22,631 bases of DNA from Puniceicoccales bacterium. GTDB taxonomy: Bacteria > Verrucomicrobiota > Verrucomicrobiia > Opitutales > LL51. Within the stretch, counting starts at the first letter, position 1, and each line of letters starts with the position of its first letter. The notes under the pieces were generated by a model. It was given only the letters and a program-made list of their open reading frames with translations, did no database searches and was not told where the DNA came from. Of the stretch, positions 15,058 through 22,611 are shown one piece after another. The translations under genes were made by a program, and so were the position numbers. The DNA is taken from NCBI GenBank assembly GCA_031267435.1, contig JAIRZB010000052.1, forward strand, positions 1 to 22,631. Direction: 5' to 3'.

Positions 15058-16431
15058 ATGCATTACGATGTTGCCGTAATCGGCAGTGGATTAGCGGGCT
15101 TGACGGCGGCAAATTATCTAGCAAAGTTAGGCTATCGAATTGCATTGTTCGAACAGCACTACGTTCTCGGGGGCCTCGCAGCTTATTTTCCCCGTAAAAA
15201 TCATATTTTTGATGTCTCGCTTCACGGATTCCCTGTCGGTATGATTAAGTCCTGCCGAAAATATTGGTCCTCTGAAATTGCGGATAGCATCGTACAGCTG
15301 AAGCGCATTCGTTTTGTCAATCCACAATTTGACATTGAGACGACGTTTACCCGGGAAGATTTTACGAAAATACTGGTCGAAACATTTCGCATTGCACCGG
15401 AGATGGTTGAAAACTTTTTTATTAAATTGCGACAGATGAATTTTTACGACGACGATCGCCAATGTACGCGCGATATTTTCGAGGAATTTTTCCCTGGTCG
15501 CGCTGATGTGCACCGCCTGTTGATGGAGCCTATTGCCTATGCCAATGGATCGACACTCGATGACGAAGCGATTACCTATGGAATTGTGTTTTCCAATTTC
15601 ATGAGCAAAGGCGTTTATACCTTCGAAGGCGGAACGGATCTGCTTATAAAAAAAATGACGGAAGAATTAATGCGCAATGGTGTTGATATTTTTAAATGTA
15701 GTAAAATTGAGAAGATTTTATTAAGTAATGATCAAATTATTGGCGTACGTGCCAACGGAATCGACGTGGAATGTCGTGCCGTTTTATCCAATGCGCATAT
15801 TTTGAATACGATCAAAAATCTTGTCGGCGAGGAACATTTTTCGCCGGAGTTTTTAGCGAAGGTTCATAAAGCTCGGATCAATAATAGTTCCTGTCAGGTT
15901 TACATGGGTATTAAATCTGAGGAAATGATTGATGATATCGGCGATTTGATTTTTACTTCGGGAAATGAACATTTTGATAGCAAGGAACTAAAGGATTTTC
16001 ATACAAAAAGTCGTACATTTTCGCTTTATTACCCTAAAACTCGACCAAACGAAAAGCCAATGTGTGCCATTGTAGCTTCCATGAATGCCCACTGGGATGA
16101 TTGGAGCAATTTGGATGTGGCGAACTATCAATGCGAAAAAAACCGTATCATAGAAGACAGTGTCCGATGCTTGGAGCAATTTATTCCCCATATTCGCGAA
16201 AAAATTGATCACATCGAGGCCGCTACTCCTAGAACTTTCTTTCGATATACGGGACATCCTTGCGGAACGTCCTTTGGGACGAAGTTTGAAGGACTCGAAA
16301 TTTCAATGGATCTTCCCGGGGAGATTCGAGGACTCTACCATGCGGGATCCGTAGGGATTATCATGTCCGGATGGCTTGGAGCAATGAACTACGGTGTAAT
16401 CGCAGCCCACAAACTTGCCCTTAATTTATAG
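15058..16431 (+). CDS. FAD-dependent oxidoreductase, phytoene desaturase/carotenoid isomerase superfamily
   Basis: The ATG at 15058 starts MHYDVAVIGSGLAGLTAANYL, a Rossmann FAD-binding motif at the extreme N-terminus, followed by LFEQHYVLGGLAAYF (second FAD contact) and DVSLHGF. The C-terminus GLYHAGSVGIIMSGWLGAMNYG is the second FAD-contact region of CrtI-like enzymes and retinol saturases. 457 residues, a normal length. The frame extends to a TTG at 14995 but the extra 21 residues would precede the FAD motif and are not expected. No other carotenoid or isoprenoid gene adjoins it (dxr is 1.1 kb away), so substrate and role are open: carotenoid/polyene desaturation, isomerisation or saturation. 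It is divergent from kinase copy 2. Confidence 0.8.
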   Translation: MHYDVAVIGSGLAGLTAANYLAKLGYRIALFEQHYVLGGLAAYFPRKNHIFDVSLHGFPVGMIKSCRKYWSSEIADSIVQLKRIRFVNPQFDIETTFTREDFTKILVETFRIAPEMVENFFIKLRQMNFYDDDRQCTRDIFEEFFPGRADVHRLLMEPIAYANGSTLDDEAITYGIVFSNFMSKGVYTFEGGTDLLIKKMTEELMRNGVDIFKCSKIEKILLSNDQIIGVRANGIDVECRAVLSNAHILNTIKNLVGEEHFSPEFLAKVHKARINNSSCQVYMGIKSEEMIDDIGDLIFTSGNEHFDSKELKDFHTKSRTFSLYYPKTRPNEKPMCAIVASMNAHWDDWSNLDVANYQCEKNRIIEDSVRCLEQFIPHIREKIDHIEAATPRTFFRYTGHPCGTSFGTKFEGLEISMDLPGEIRGLYHAGSVGIIMSGWLGAMNYGVIAAHKLALNL

Positions 16432-16595
16432 TATGGCTTCATTTAATCAAACGATTCAAGGAAAACGATTAAAATCATTCCTTTCTCGGATTTCCATGTG
16501 TTGCCACACGATATTAAAGATTTTTTGTAAATCGATACTACAAAAACGCCCTGGAATACTTTCGTACATTTTCCTCGTATCGATTGCGAAAATTT

Positions 16596-17342
16596 TTAGC
16601 TCTGGGGCTGTACTTTTGGAACATAGGTATATCCAATGCCATGCGAAGTGCGAATGACGTCATCGGTTTCGATTCCATGCGCGCTAAACATTTTTCTAAG
16701 CTTAACGATATATTGATCCAGGGAACGGCTTTTCACATTTGCATGTTCTCCCCAAACATTATGAATAATGCTTTTTCGACTAAGTATAAGATGTGGATTT
16801 TGGGCAAAATGGGATAAAATTCCAAATTCTTTGCGTCCAATCTTTTCAAAGGAACCATCTTTAAATCGAATTTCAAGGCGGCTTGGATCGACTTCCGTGC
16901 CCAAAAACTCAAATGTTCCATCGGTTAGTGACGTATTTGCCGTTAACTGGGCATCTCCAGATCGACTGGTTCGGCGTAGCACAGCCGTTATCCTCGACAA
17001 TAGTTCACTCAGGCCGAAAGGCTTTGTCATATAGTCATCGCCTCCTGCTTCAAGGCTAGCTACTTTTATTTCTTCGCGATTTTCGCCGGAAATAAATATG
17101 GTAGGTATGGATATACTTCTTTTTTTGAGATCTTCGAGAAGCGAAATACCATTCTTCCCCGGAAGATTCAAGTCCAAAAGCATTAAATTTGAAAAAGAAC
17201 GCTGCAAAAATTGTAATGCATCATCGGCATTATAAAACTTTTGAGCTTCCATTCCGGATACTTGTAATTGTTTCTCAATGAGTTCAGACAACTCACTATC
17301 GTCTTCTACGACTAAAATTAAGGGTTTCGACTTTGCTGCCAT
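16596..17342 (-). CDS. OmpR/PhoB-family response regulator, orphan
   Basis: Receiver domain (about 7-122) with acidic pocket E13-D14-D15, phospho-acceptor D57 (LLDLNLPG), S85 in the switch position and K107 (TKPF). A linker leads to a C-terminal winged-helix DNA-binding domain (about 150-240) with the usual IGRKEFGILSHFAQNP and SRSLDQYIVKLRKMF segments and the SHGIGYTYV wing. 248 residues, normal length. No sensor kinase gene is adjacent. It is divergent from dxr. It is convergent with the flavoprotein gene, 164 bp apart. Confidence 0.92.
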   Translation of the reverse strand: MAAKSKPLILVVEDDSELSELIEKQLQVSGMEAQKFYNADDALQFLQRSFSNLMLLDLNLPGKNGISLLEDLKKRSISIPTIFISGENREEIKVASLEAGGDDYMTKPFGLSELLSRITAVLRRTSRSGDAQLTANTSLTDGTFEFLGTEVDPSRLEIRFKDGSFEKIGRKEFGILSHFAQNPHLILSRKSIIHNVWGEHANVKSRSLDQYIVKLRKMFSAHGIETDDVIRTSHGIGYTYVPKVQPQS

Positions 17343-17350
17343 ATGGAAGA

Positions 17351-17380
17351 ATCTTTTGCGGATCGTTTTAGCAATGTCAA
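17351..17380 (-). promoter_or_regulatory. Candidate promoter of the response regulator
   Basis: TTGACA (17380-17375) with a weak AAAGAT (17356-17351) 18 bp away. The distance from TTGACA to the ATG at 17342 is 32 nt, the same as in both kinase genes. Confidence 0.35.
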
Positions 17381-17551
17381 GTAAAATTTACTCAGTTTTT
17401 CTAAAAAATTTTGATTCATCTTTTTCATCAGTAAAAATCTAGGAAAATTGATGATTTAAGGGTAGAAAACAAAAATAACCTCAAAAAAAAGTTGTGCTTC
17501 ACGAAAGGCATGTTACTTGTAACTAAAATTTTTTTAAAAGTCAATTGAATT

Positions 17552-18703
17552 ATGAATACGAAAAAACGCATTGTTATTTTAGGGGCAACCGGATCCGTTG
17601 GGATGACGGTTTTGGAGGAAATTGCTCGCTACGGGGAGCATTTTGAGGTCGTAGGTATTTCGTGCCATTCGAATATCGAACGTGCCGAAGTAATCGTTAG
17701 AAATTTTTCTGTGCAGGCATTGGCTGTGACAAACTCCCAGATTGCCGTACCGAAAAATATTTGCGGAAAAATATTTCGCGGGATTAATGGTCTGATCGCC
17801 ATGGTGGAATCGTTGGAATTTGATGCAATAGTCGTTGCAATGGCTGGAGTTGATGGCTTGCGACCGGTATTGCGAGGGATTGAACGGGGAAAAGTAATTA
17901 TTCTAGCAAATAAGGAAATACTAGTTGTTGCCGGTGAATTGGTCATGAATTTGGCCAGGGCTAAGGGGGTAACAATCCTGCCTCTGGATAGCGAGCATAA
18001 TGCGATTTTCCAATGTACCCGTGGCGATAATCGCTTTATTAGGCGACTTTGGTTAACGGCTTCGGGGGGGAAGTTTTGGAATCAGGATCGCCAAGCAATT
18101 GAAAATGCGACGGTCGCAGAGGTATTGCAGCATCCCAAATGGTCCATGGGAAAAAAAATTACTGTAGATTCGTCGACGATGGCGAATAAAGGGTTGGAAA
18201 TTATCGAGGCAATGCATCTATTCGGTGTGGACCCGGCACGAATTGAGGTTGCGATTCATCCTGCCTGTGCAGTACATTCCCTGGTTGAATTTTGCGATGG
18301 CAGTTTTTTAGCGCAGCTGTCACCCATTTCGATGAAATACGCAGCGCGTTATTGTCTATTTTATCCAGAACGCATCAATGTTAGTGAACAATCCTTGGAT
18401 ATTTTTCAGCTCAATGAACTGCGATTTTTCCGGCCCGATTTTGAAAAATTTCCTTGCCTAAGGCTAGCGATCGAAGTAGCCCAAAGTAAGCAGAGCAAGC
18501 GCATTGCCTATAATGCGGCCAATGAGGTAGCAGTGGAATTATTTTTGAAAGAAAAAATTGCATTGTGGGCAATTCCTGAGATTATTGAGGATGCGTTATC
18601 AAAGGTGGAGGATAAGCATTATTCAACGGTCGAAGAAATTTTAGCGGTTGATCAGATGGTACGGAGTAAAGCAGGGCAATTGGCAAAAAGGTTTAATGTT
18701 TAG
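17552..18703 (+). CDS. dxr: 1-deoxy-D-xylulose 5-phosphate reductoisomerase
   Basis: Second step of the MEP isoprenoid pathway, NADPH-dependent. NADPH motif GATGSVG (11-17), ANKE segment, metal ligands D146 and E148 (LDSEHNAIFQ) and E216 (NKGLEIIEA), and substrate residues N212 and K213 are all present; LTASGG and the HPKWSMG flexible-loop region are also conserved. Length 383 is near normal (E. coli 398). Several usually constant positions differ: LANKEILV for LANKESLV, HPAC for HPQS, and AQLSPISMK where AQLGxPDMR is usual, so the loop over the substrate site is unusual. The core catalytic set suggests a working enzyme. ATG at 17552. The cloverleaf element follows 33 bp after the stop. Confidence 0.93.
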   Translation: MNTKKRIVILGATGSVGMTVLEEIARYGEHFEVVGISCHSNIERAEVIVRNFSVQALAVTNSQIAVPKNICGKIFRGINGLIAMVESLEFDAIVVAMAGVDGLRPVLRGIERGKVIILANKEILVVAGELVMNLARAKGVTILPLDSEHNAIFQCTRGDNRFIRRLWLTASGGKFWNQDRQAIENATVAEVLQHPKWSMGKKITVDSSTMANKGLEIIEAMHLFGVDPARIEVAIHPACAVHSLVEFCDGSFLAQLSPISMKYAARYCLFYPERINVSEQSLDIFQLNELRFFRPDFEKFPCLRLAIEVAQSKQSKRIAYNAANEVAVELFLKEKIALWAIPEIIEDALSKVEDKHYSTVEEILAVDQMVRSKAGQLAKRFNV

Positions 18704-18736
18704 TGGATGTACTTTGTTGTGCAATTGCGTCGTTTA

Positions 18737-18818
18737 TTTTGTACACCTGTCCGCGGCTATGCCGCGGAACCTTTCTTTGAAAGGTAGGAAGGCAAAGCCT
18801 TCCTACAGGTGTACAAAA
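18737..18818. other. 82-bp near-perfect cloverleaf (three hairpins closed by a 14-bp stem)
   Basis: Outer stem: TTTTGTACACCTGT (18737-18750) with ACAGGTGTACAAAA (18805-18818), a perfect 14-bp inverted repeat. Inside lie three perfect hairpins, back to back: CCGCGGC-TAT-GCCGCGG (18751-18767), ACCTTTC-TTT-GAAAGGT (18769-18785) and AGGAAGGC-AAA-GCCTTCCT (18786-18804). Each has a 3-nt loop; only A18768 lies outside a stem or loop. It lies in the 184-bp gap between dxr and trxB. It could act as a transcription terminator for dxr, but one hairpin would do for that. A structured repeat/mobile palindrome, or a structured RNA, are alternatives. No transposase, integrase or second copy is in the window. 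Confidence 0.9.
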
Positions 18819-18887
18819 ACACGGCCTAATGCCTAGAAATTTTAATTTTCTTGAGCATGGGTCGATCTTTCTTTTAAATATAAGCCT

Positions 18888-19787
18888 ATGGGCGTTGAAG
18901 ATTTAGTGATTATCGGCAGTGGTTGTGCCGGGCTGACAGCAGCAATTTATGCGGCTCGCGCTGATCTTGCCCCGCTAGTCATTGAGGGCCAGCAGCCGGG
19001 TGGCCAATTGATTCGGACGACCAGCATTGAAAATTTTCCTGGATTTCCAGATGGAATCAATGGATTTGACTTGGTGAATAATATGCGTACACAGGCAGAA
19101 AAATTTGGTGCCCGTTTCCGATCCGGTGTAGTTGAAAGCATCGATTTAAAGAAAAAAGTTGTTGATTGCGAAGGTGATCGAATTGAGTCGCGTGCGATAG
19201 TTGTTGCAACGGGAGCTGTTCCGCGAAAGTTGAATATTCCCGGTGAGGAAGAATTTTGGGGAGGAAAAGGCGTAAGTCCTTGTGCGACCTGCGATGGCGC
19301 GTTTTATAAAAATAAAGTAGTTGCAGTGATTGGCGGAGGGGATTCGGCGTGTGAAGAGGCGCATTTTTTAACTCGTTTTTGTTTAAAAGTTTACCTCATT
19401 CACCGTCGAGATCAGTTACGTGCCTCAAAAATTATGGCGGATCGGGTGTTATTGAATCCGAAGATCGAAGTACTTTGGAATACCATTCTCCTTGAAATTT
19501 GTGGCAAAGAAAAAGTAACGCATCTGTATTTAAAAACCCAAGATAACGAATATGATTTATCATTTGATGGCGTATTTTTAGCGATTGGGCACATACCGAA
19601 TACAAAAATTTTTGAGGACCAGGTCGAATGTGATTCGGAAGGCTACATTCTTGCGGATGGTATTAGTACGGGGATTCCCGGAGTATTTGTAGCGGGCGAT
19701 TGTTGCGATCGGCGCTATCGGCAAGCGGTTACGGCGGCTGGAATGGGAGCGGCGGCGGCCATTGCGGCTGAGCGTTATTTGTCATGA
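18888..19787 (+). CDS. trxB: Thioredoxin reductase
   Basis: Low-molecular-weight NADPH-thioredoxin reductase that keeps cytosolic thioredoxin reduced. FAD motif GSGCAG (10-15), redox-active disulfide C132-x-x-C135 (CATC), NADPH motif GGGDSA (149-154), HRRDQLRASK for NADPH phosphate binding, and the C-terminal FAD contact GVFVAGDCCDRRYRQAVTAAGMG. 299 residues, slightly short but complete. ATG at 18888. Its stop overlaps the ruvB start by 4 bp (ATGA), so the two are translationally coupled. Confidence 0.96.
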   Translation: MGVEDLVIIGSGCAGLTAAIYAARADLAPLVIEGQQPGGQLIRTTSIENFPGFPDGINGFDLVNNMRTQAEKFGARFRSGVVESIDLKKKVVDCEGDRIESRAIVVATGAVPRKLNIPGEEEFWGGKGVSPCATCDGAFYKNKVVAVIGGGDSACEEAHFLTRFCLKVYLIHRRDQLRASKIMADRVLLNPKIEVLWNTILLEICGKEKVTHLYLKTQDNEYDLSFDGVFLAIGHIPNTKIFEDQVECDSEGYILADGISTGIPGVFVAGDCCDRRYRQAVTAAGMGAAAAIAAERYLS

Positions 19788-20770
19788 ATGAGTCTTTTAA
19801 ATTTAAGGCGGATAATCCAGCAGTTTCCGGCCTGAGGCCATCGGCATTCAGTGATTTTGCAGGCCAGAGTCGGGTACTTGAGAAGTTACGCATCATGACT
19901 TCGGCGGCATTACGGCGACAGGAACCTTTGAATCATATTTTACTGAGTGGTCCGCCGGGGCTTGGGAAAACGACACTAGCCATGATTCTTGCGGCTGAGA
20001 TGCGCGCTAATATTCGCGTCACATCGGGGCCAGTGGTTGAGAAGGCTGGCGATTTGGCGGGAATGCTGACTGGGTTAGAATACGGCGATGTTTTATTTAT
20101 CGATGAAATTCACCGCCTTTCCAAGACGGTGGAAGAGTACCTTTATTCGGCGATGGAGGATTACCGCATCGATGTGATGATTGACCAGGGGCCGAATGCT
20201 CGGAGTATCCGTTTAGATATCCCGAAATTTACGCTTGTTGGTGCGACAACGCGTACGGGTTTATTGACATCTCCCCTGCGGAGTCGTTTCACATTGCAGG
20301 CGCGATTGGACTACTACGATGCAAAGAATTTATCAAAAATCGTGGAGCGAAGTGCAAGACTTTTACGCATCATCATTCAAGAAGAGGCTGCATTTGAGAT
20401 TGCATGTCGTTCCCGAGGAACGCCAAGAATCGCAAATAATTTATTATTTTTCGTTCGCGATTTCAGCCAACAAAACTCGGAAGAAATTACATTAGCCCAT
20501 GCTAAGGAAGCCCTATTGCTATTGGACATCGACGAACACGGTTTGGACGAAATGGACAAGCGCATATTGGAAGTGATTGGGCAGAACTACGGCGGTGGAC
20601 CGGTTGGTGCGAATACCATAGCGATAGCGATAGGGGAGGAACGGCAGACCTTAGAGGAAGTTCACGAACCCTTTCTTATCCAGGAGGGCTATTTACAGCG
20701 CACTCCCCAGGGCCGCACCCTCACCTCCAAGGCCTGGCATTTACTAGGAATTGATCATAACGACCTCTAA
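19784..20770 (+). CDS. ruvB: Holliday junction branch migration ATPase RuvB
   Basis: AAA+ motor that drives branch migration with RuvA. Walker A GPPGLGKT (56-63), Walker B LFIDEIH (D107, E108), sensor 1/GATTRTG (153-159), arginine finger in SPLRSRF (R166) and the C-terminal winged helix with GGGPVGANTIA and the QEGYLQRTPQGR signature. 328 residues, slightly shorter than E. coli (336) but complete. Coupled to trxB by a 4-bp overlap; ruvA and ruvC are not in the window. Convergent with the small exported-protein gene, 15 bp away. Confidence 0.97.
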   Translation: MNESFKFKADNPAVSGLRPSAFSDFAGQSRVLEKLRIMTSAALRRQEPLNHILLSGPPGLGKTTLAMILAAEMRANIRVTSGPVVEKAGDLAGMLTGLEYGDVLFIDEIHRLSKTVEEYLYSAMEDYRIDVMIDQGPNARSIRLDIPKFTLVGATTRTGLLTSPLRSRFTLQARLDYYDAKNLSKIVERSARLLRIIIQEEAAFEIACRSRGTPRIANNLLFFVRDFSQQNSEEITLAHAKEALLLLDIDEHGLDEMDKRILEVIGQNYGGGPVGANTIAIAIGEERQTLEEVHEPFLIQEGYLQRTPQGRTLTSKAWHLLGIDHNDL

Positions 20771-20773
20771 TCT

Positions 20774-20785
20774 TTTTCCGGAAAA
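20774..20785. terminator. Palindrome between convergent stop codons
   Basis: TTTTCCGGAAAA is a perfect 12-bp palindrome filling the 15 bp between the ruvB stop and the stop of the leftward gene. It has no loop and is short, so a bidirectional terminator role is only a guess. Confidence 0.2.
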
Positions 20786-21163
20786 CTATCTTGCGGCGGT
20801 AGCTGATCGGATGTCTTCTAAAACTGTGATTTTAAAATTCCGGGATTGCTGAGAATTTCGATTAGTATTATCATATCTTTCGTAATACCTAATAGCATCG
20901 TCTAAATATGGCCATGACCACTGAGCCAACAAATCCCTTTGTATATTGGCTGGATCTTGAGAATATTCCTCATATGCTTTAACAAGCGCGTTTCTTGCGC
21001 GTTTATAGTGTCCTATAGCGATTAGCGGCTCAATGGCTTTGTAAACTCTCTTCATGCCCGCTCTATTGTTTGCAGGAATATTTTGCCTATTAATGGTGAC
21101 CCCAAAAGAGGAAAGCGGAAAAAGAAGTAAAAAACTAAAACTAAAAATATTATTCACACTCAT
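20786..21163 (-). CDS. Small exported protein of unknown function
   Basis: 125 residues. The N-terminus MSVNNIFSFSFLLLFPLSSF has a hydrophobic core followed by SSFG, typical of a Sec signal peptide with cleavage near residue 21. The mature part (~104 residues) is charged and looks helical, with tyrosine-rich stretches (HYKRARNALVKAYEEYSQ, YLDDAIRYYERYDN) reminiscent of a single TPR-like helical pair; there is no cysteine. I do not recognise a family. It follows the deaminase-like gene on the same strand, 22 bp after its stop, so the two may be co-transcribed and act together, though a promoter of its own is possible. ATG at 21163. Confidence 0.65.
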   Translation of the reverse strand: MSVNNIFSFSFLLLFPLSSFGVTINRQNIPANNRAGMKRVYKAIEPLIAIGHYKRARNALVKAYEEYSQDPANIQRDLLAQWSWPYLDDAIRYYERYDNTNRNSQQSRNFKITVLEDIRSATAAR

Positions 21164-21172
21164 AATACCCAG

Positions 21173-21202
21173 TATATAAGATTAATCATTCGAAGATTTC
21201 AA
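21173..21202 (-). promoter_or_regulatory. Candidate internal promoter for the small exported protein
   Basis: TTGAAA (21202-21197, inside the last codons of the upstream gene), 18-bp spacer, TATATA (21178-21173), with an overlapping TATACT at 21176-21171. The predicted start would lie within a few bases of the ATG at 21163. Confidence 0.3.
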
Positions 21203-22574
21203 CATTTTTAAAGGCACTTCCAATAATAAACACAATTCTTACAGTTTGTCGGTTAGGAGGAGGTGCACCAGCAATAGCTGCAGGTATTGGAGCAACAGCT
21301 GGAACGGGAACTCCTCCTAGAAGAGGTTGGATTACTCGATTAGCCGGTAAGCTTAATGCTGCATTTCGGCCAACCAGGGCAGCGGTGAGATAAACTCCTT
21401 TCATGGGTTGCCTGTATCGTAAATTGCCAACTAAGCTAACAGCTGGAGGATTAAGTAGTAAGTTTCTTAGGTGTGTAGAAATAAGGAGGGTAACTTGATT
21501 TCTGCACATAGCACACATGGGGAGTTTATTTTTTAGGTGCACAATAAGGGCTATAATGCTTGCAGTATTTGGAATATGGGTTATTAAACTTGCGCGGCTA
21601 TCCAATGGGATAGCTTGAGGTGCCGGAGGTGGTAGAGGTGCCGGAGGAGGTGGTGGGGCTAAAAAATGCGCAAAAGCTCGTTCCGAATGTGCTTGTGACC
21701 GTGCCCGTCGAGGTATTATATTTTGTGCGGCCGTCCAATTTCCGGAGAAAGGAAGAGAGACTGGGCCTCCTGGAGTTGGAAAATTTTGTCCAAATGAATG
21801 AAAAAAAAAGTTAGGAAGGTTTAGATTGTGATTAGCTCCAGGGAGTAAAGGAACTATTGCAGACCTAAAAATATCTCCAAAAAAGAAAGTATGATAATCA
21901 TACTGCCCTGCTATAACTGCTCCTGCGGGTGTTACTGCTCTTGATATGACGGTAACAGCAGCCAAAGCAAGGTGCACAAAGTCATCTATCGACCAGCCGG
22001 CCGCAGGTCCCAATAAGTATTCCAAATCATAAATATCCGTCGAGTAAAACTCTCGGAGCCTGTTGATCAATGCATTCATTTGTATTCCAGGAGCAGGAGG
22101 AGCGGCAGGAGCAGGAGGAGCAACGGCAGGAGGAGCAACGGCAGGAGGAGCGGCAGGAGGAACAACGGCAGGAGCAGGAGGAACAACGGCAGGAGCAGCG
22201 GCAGCAGCGGCAGCGGCAACGGCAGCGGCAGGATCAAAATCTCCTAGGGAAGCATTGTGGCAATAGCTTATGAATTTATCGACGGCTACCGTATCGGAGT
22301 GAACAGCGATTTGGGCGGGACCAGCTCCCAATGGACCTGCGTGTATTCCTGCTGCAGCTATTGGTCCTGCTACAGCCGCTGCTAATGCTGGATCGAAAAG
22401 ATTTGCATTGGCAAATGGAACACCGGCGACAGCGGCAATTGGCACATTCAAAACTGCTTCCATTTGCACATTTTGCCCCAAAACAGGGGCGGCAGGAGCA
22501 GCGGCGGCCGAAAATGCATATAAATTGTAATAAACAGAAAACAAAAACGAAAGAATTTTCTTGACAAGCGCCAT
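21186..22574 (-). CDS. Exported Ala/Pro-rich protein with deaminase-like HSE...CxxC motifs
   Basis: 462 residues. Signal peptide about 1-24 (basic MALVKK, hydrophobic core, then AAAA). Residues ~25-165 are Ala/Pro-rich, including a low-complexity block at 115-162 encoded by short DNA repeats. The following part (~166-462) is more normal globular sequence. Within it, SQAHSERAFAHFL (293-305) supplies H296 and E298, and PMCAMC (352-357) supplies C354 and C357, preceded by a hydrophobic strand (SIIALIVHL). His/Glu plus a CxxC on a following helix is the zinc-site set of the cytidine-deaminase fold, and the HSE form is common in secreted bacterial toxin deaminases. A poly-Pro insert (306-320) lengthens the gap between the motifs to 56 residues. 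I infer a secreted nucleotide or nucleic-acid deaminase effector; a structural surface protein with chance motifs is the alternative. ATG at 22574; followed by a small exported-protein gene. Confidence 0.6.
   Translation of the reverse strand: MALVKKILSFLFSVYYNLYAFSAAAAPAAPVLGQNVQMEAVLNVPIAAVAGVPFANANLFDPALAAAVAGPIAAAGIHAGPLGAGPAQIAVHSDTVAVDKFISYCHNASLGDFDPAAAVAAAAAAAAPAVVPPAPAVVPPAAPPAVAPPAVAPPAPAAPPAPGIQMNALINRLREFYSTDIYDLEYLLGPAAGWSIDDFVHLALAAVTVISRAVTPAGAVIAGQYDYHTFFFGDIFRSAIVPLLPGANHNLNLPNFFFHSFGQNFPTPGGPVSLPFSGNWTAAQNIIPRRARSQAHSERAFAHFLAPPPPPAPLPPPAPQAIPLDSRASLITHIPNTASIIALIVHLKNKLPMCAMCRNQVTLLISTHLRNLLLNPPAVSLVGNLRYRQPMKGVYLTAALVGRNAALSLPANRVIQPLLGGVPVPAVAPIPAAIAGAPPPNRQTVRIVFIIGSAFKNVEIFE
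22089..22232. repeat. Imperfect short tandem repeats encoding an Ala/Pro linker
   Basis: GC-rich, degenerate repeats built from GGCAGGAGGAGCAAC-like 15-bp units and GGCAGC triplets. All lengths are multiples of three, so copy-number changes alter linker length but keep the frame. They encode residues 115-162 of the deaminase-like protein. Base composition is far more GC-rich than the surroundings. Confidence 0.85.
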
Positions 22575-22577
22575 ACG

Positions 22578-22611
22578 ACTATACCATAGACTATCCCGGT
22601 TGATAGGGCAA
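22578..22611 (-). promoter_or_regulatory. Candidate promoter of the deaminase-like gene
   Basis: TTGCCC (22611-22606), 17-bp spacer, TATGGT (22588-22583), with an overlapping better -10 word TATAGT at 22583-22578. Either choice puts the transcript start at or next to the ATG at 22574, again suggesting a leaderless mRNA. Confidence 0.4.

Noticed and set aside
16433..16657. A 74-codon rightward frame beginning 1 nt after the flavoprotein stop.
   Set aside because: It overlaps the response regulator C-terminus antisense by about 60 bp, is cysteine/serine-rich without a recognisable pattern and has no ribosome site. A real small protein cannot be excluded.
17510..17540. GTTACTTGTAAC followed by a T run upstream of dxr, as a terminator.
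   Set aside because: Five-base-pair stem with a 2-nt loop, too small for a hairpin, and it lies between divergent genes where no transcript needs to end.
22063..22273. Two rightward frames opposite the Ala/Pro repeat (Gly/Ala-rich and Gln/Glu-rich).
   Set aside because: They are antisense shadows of a triplet-periodic repeat; all frames stay open there. The leftward frame has a signal peptide and extends far on both sides.
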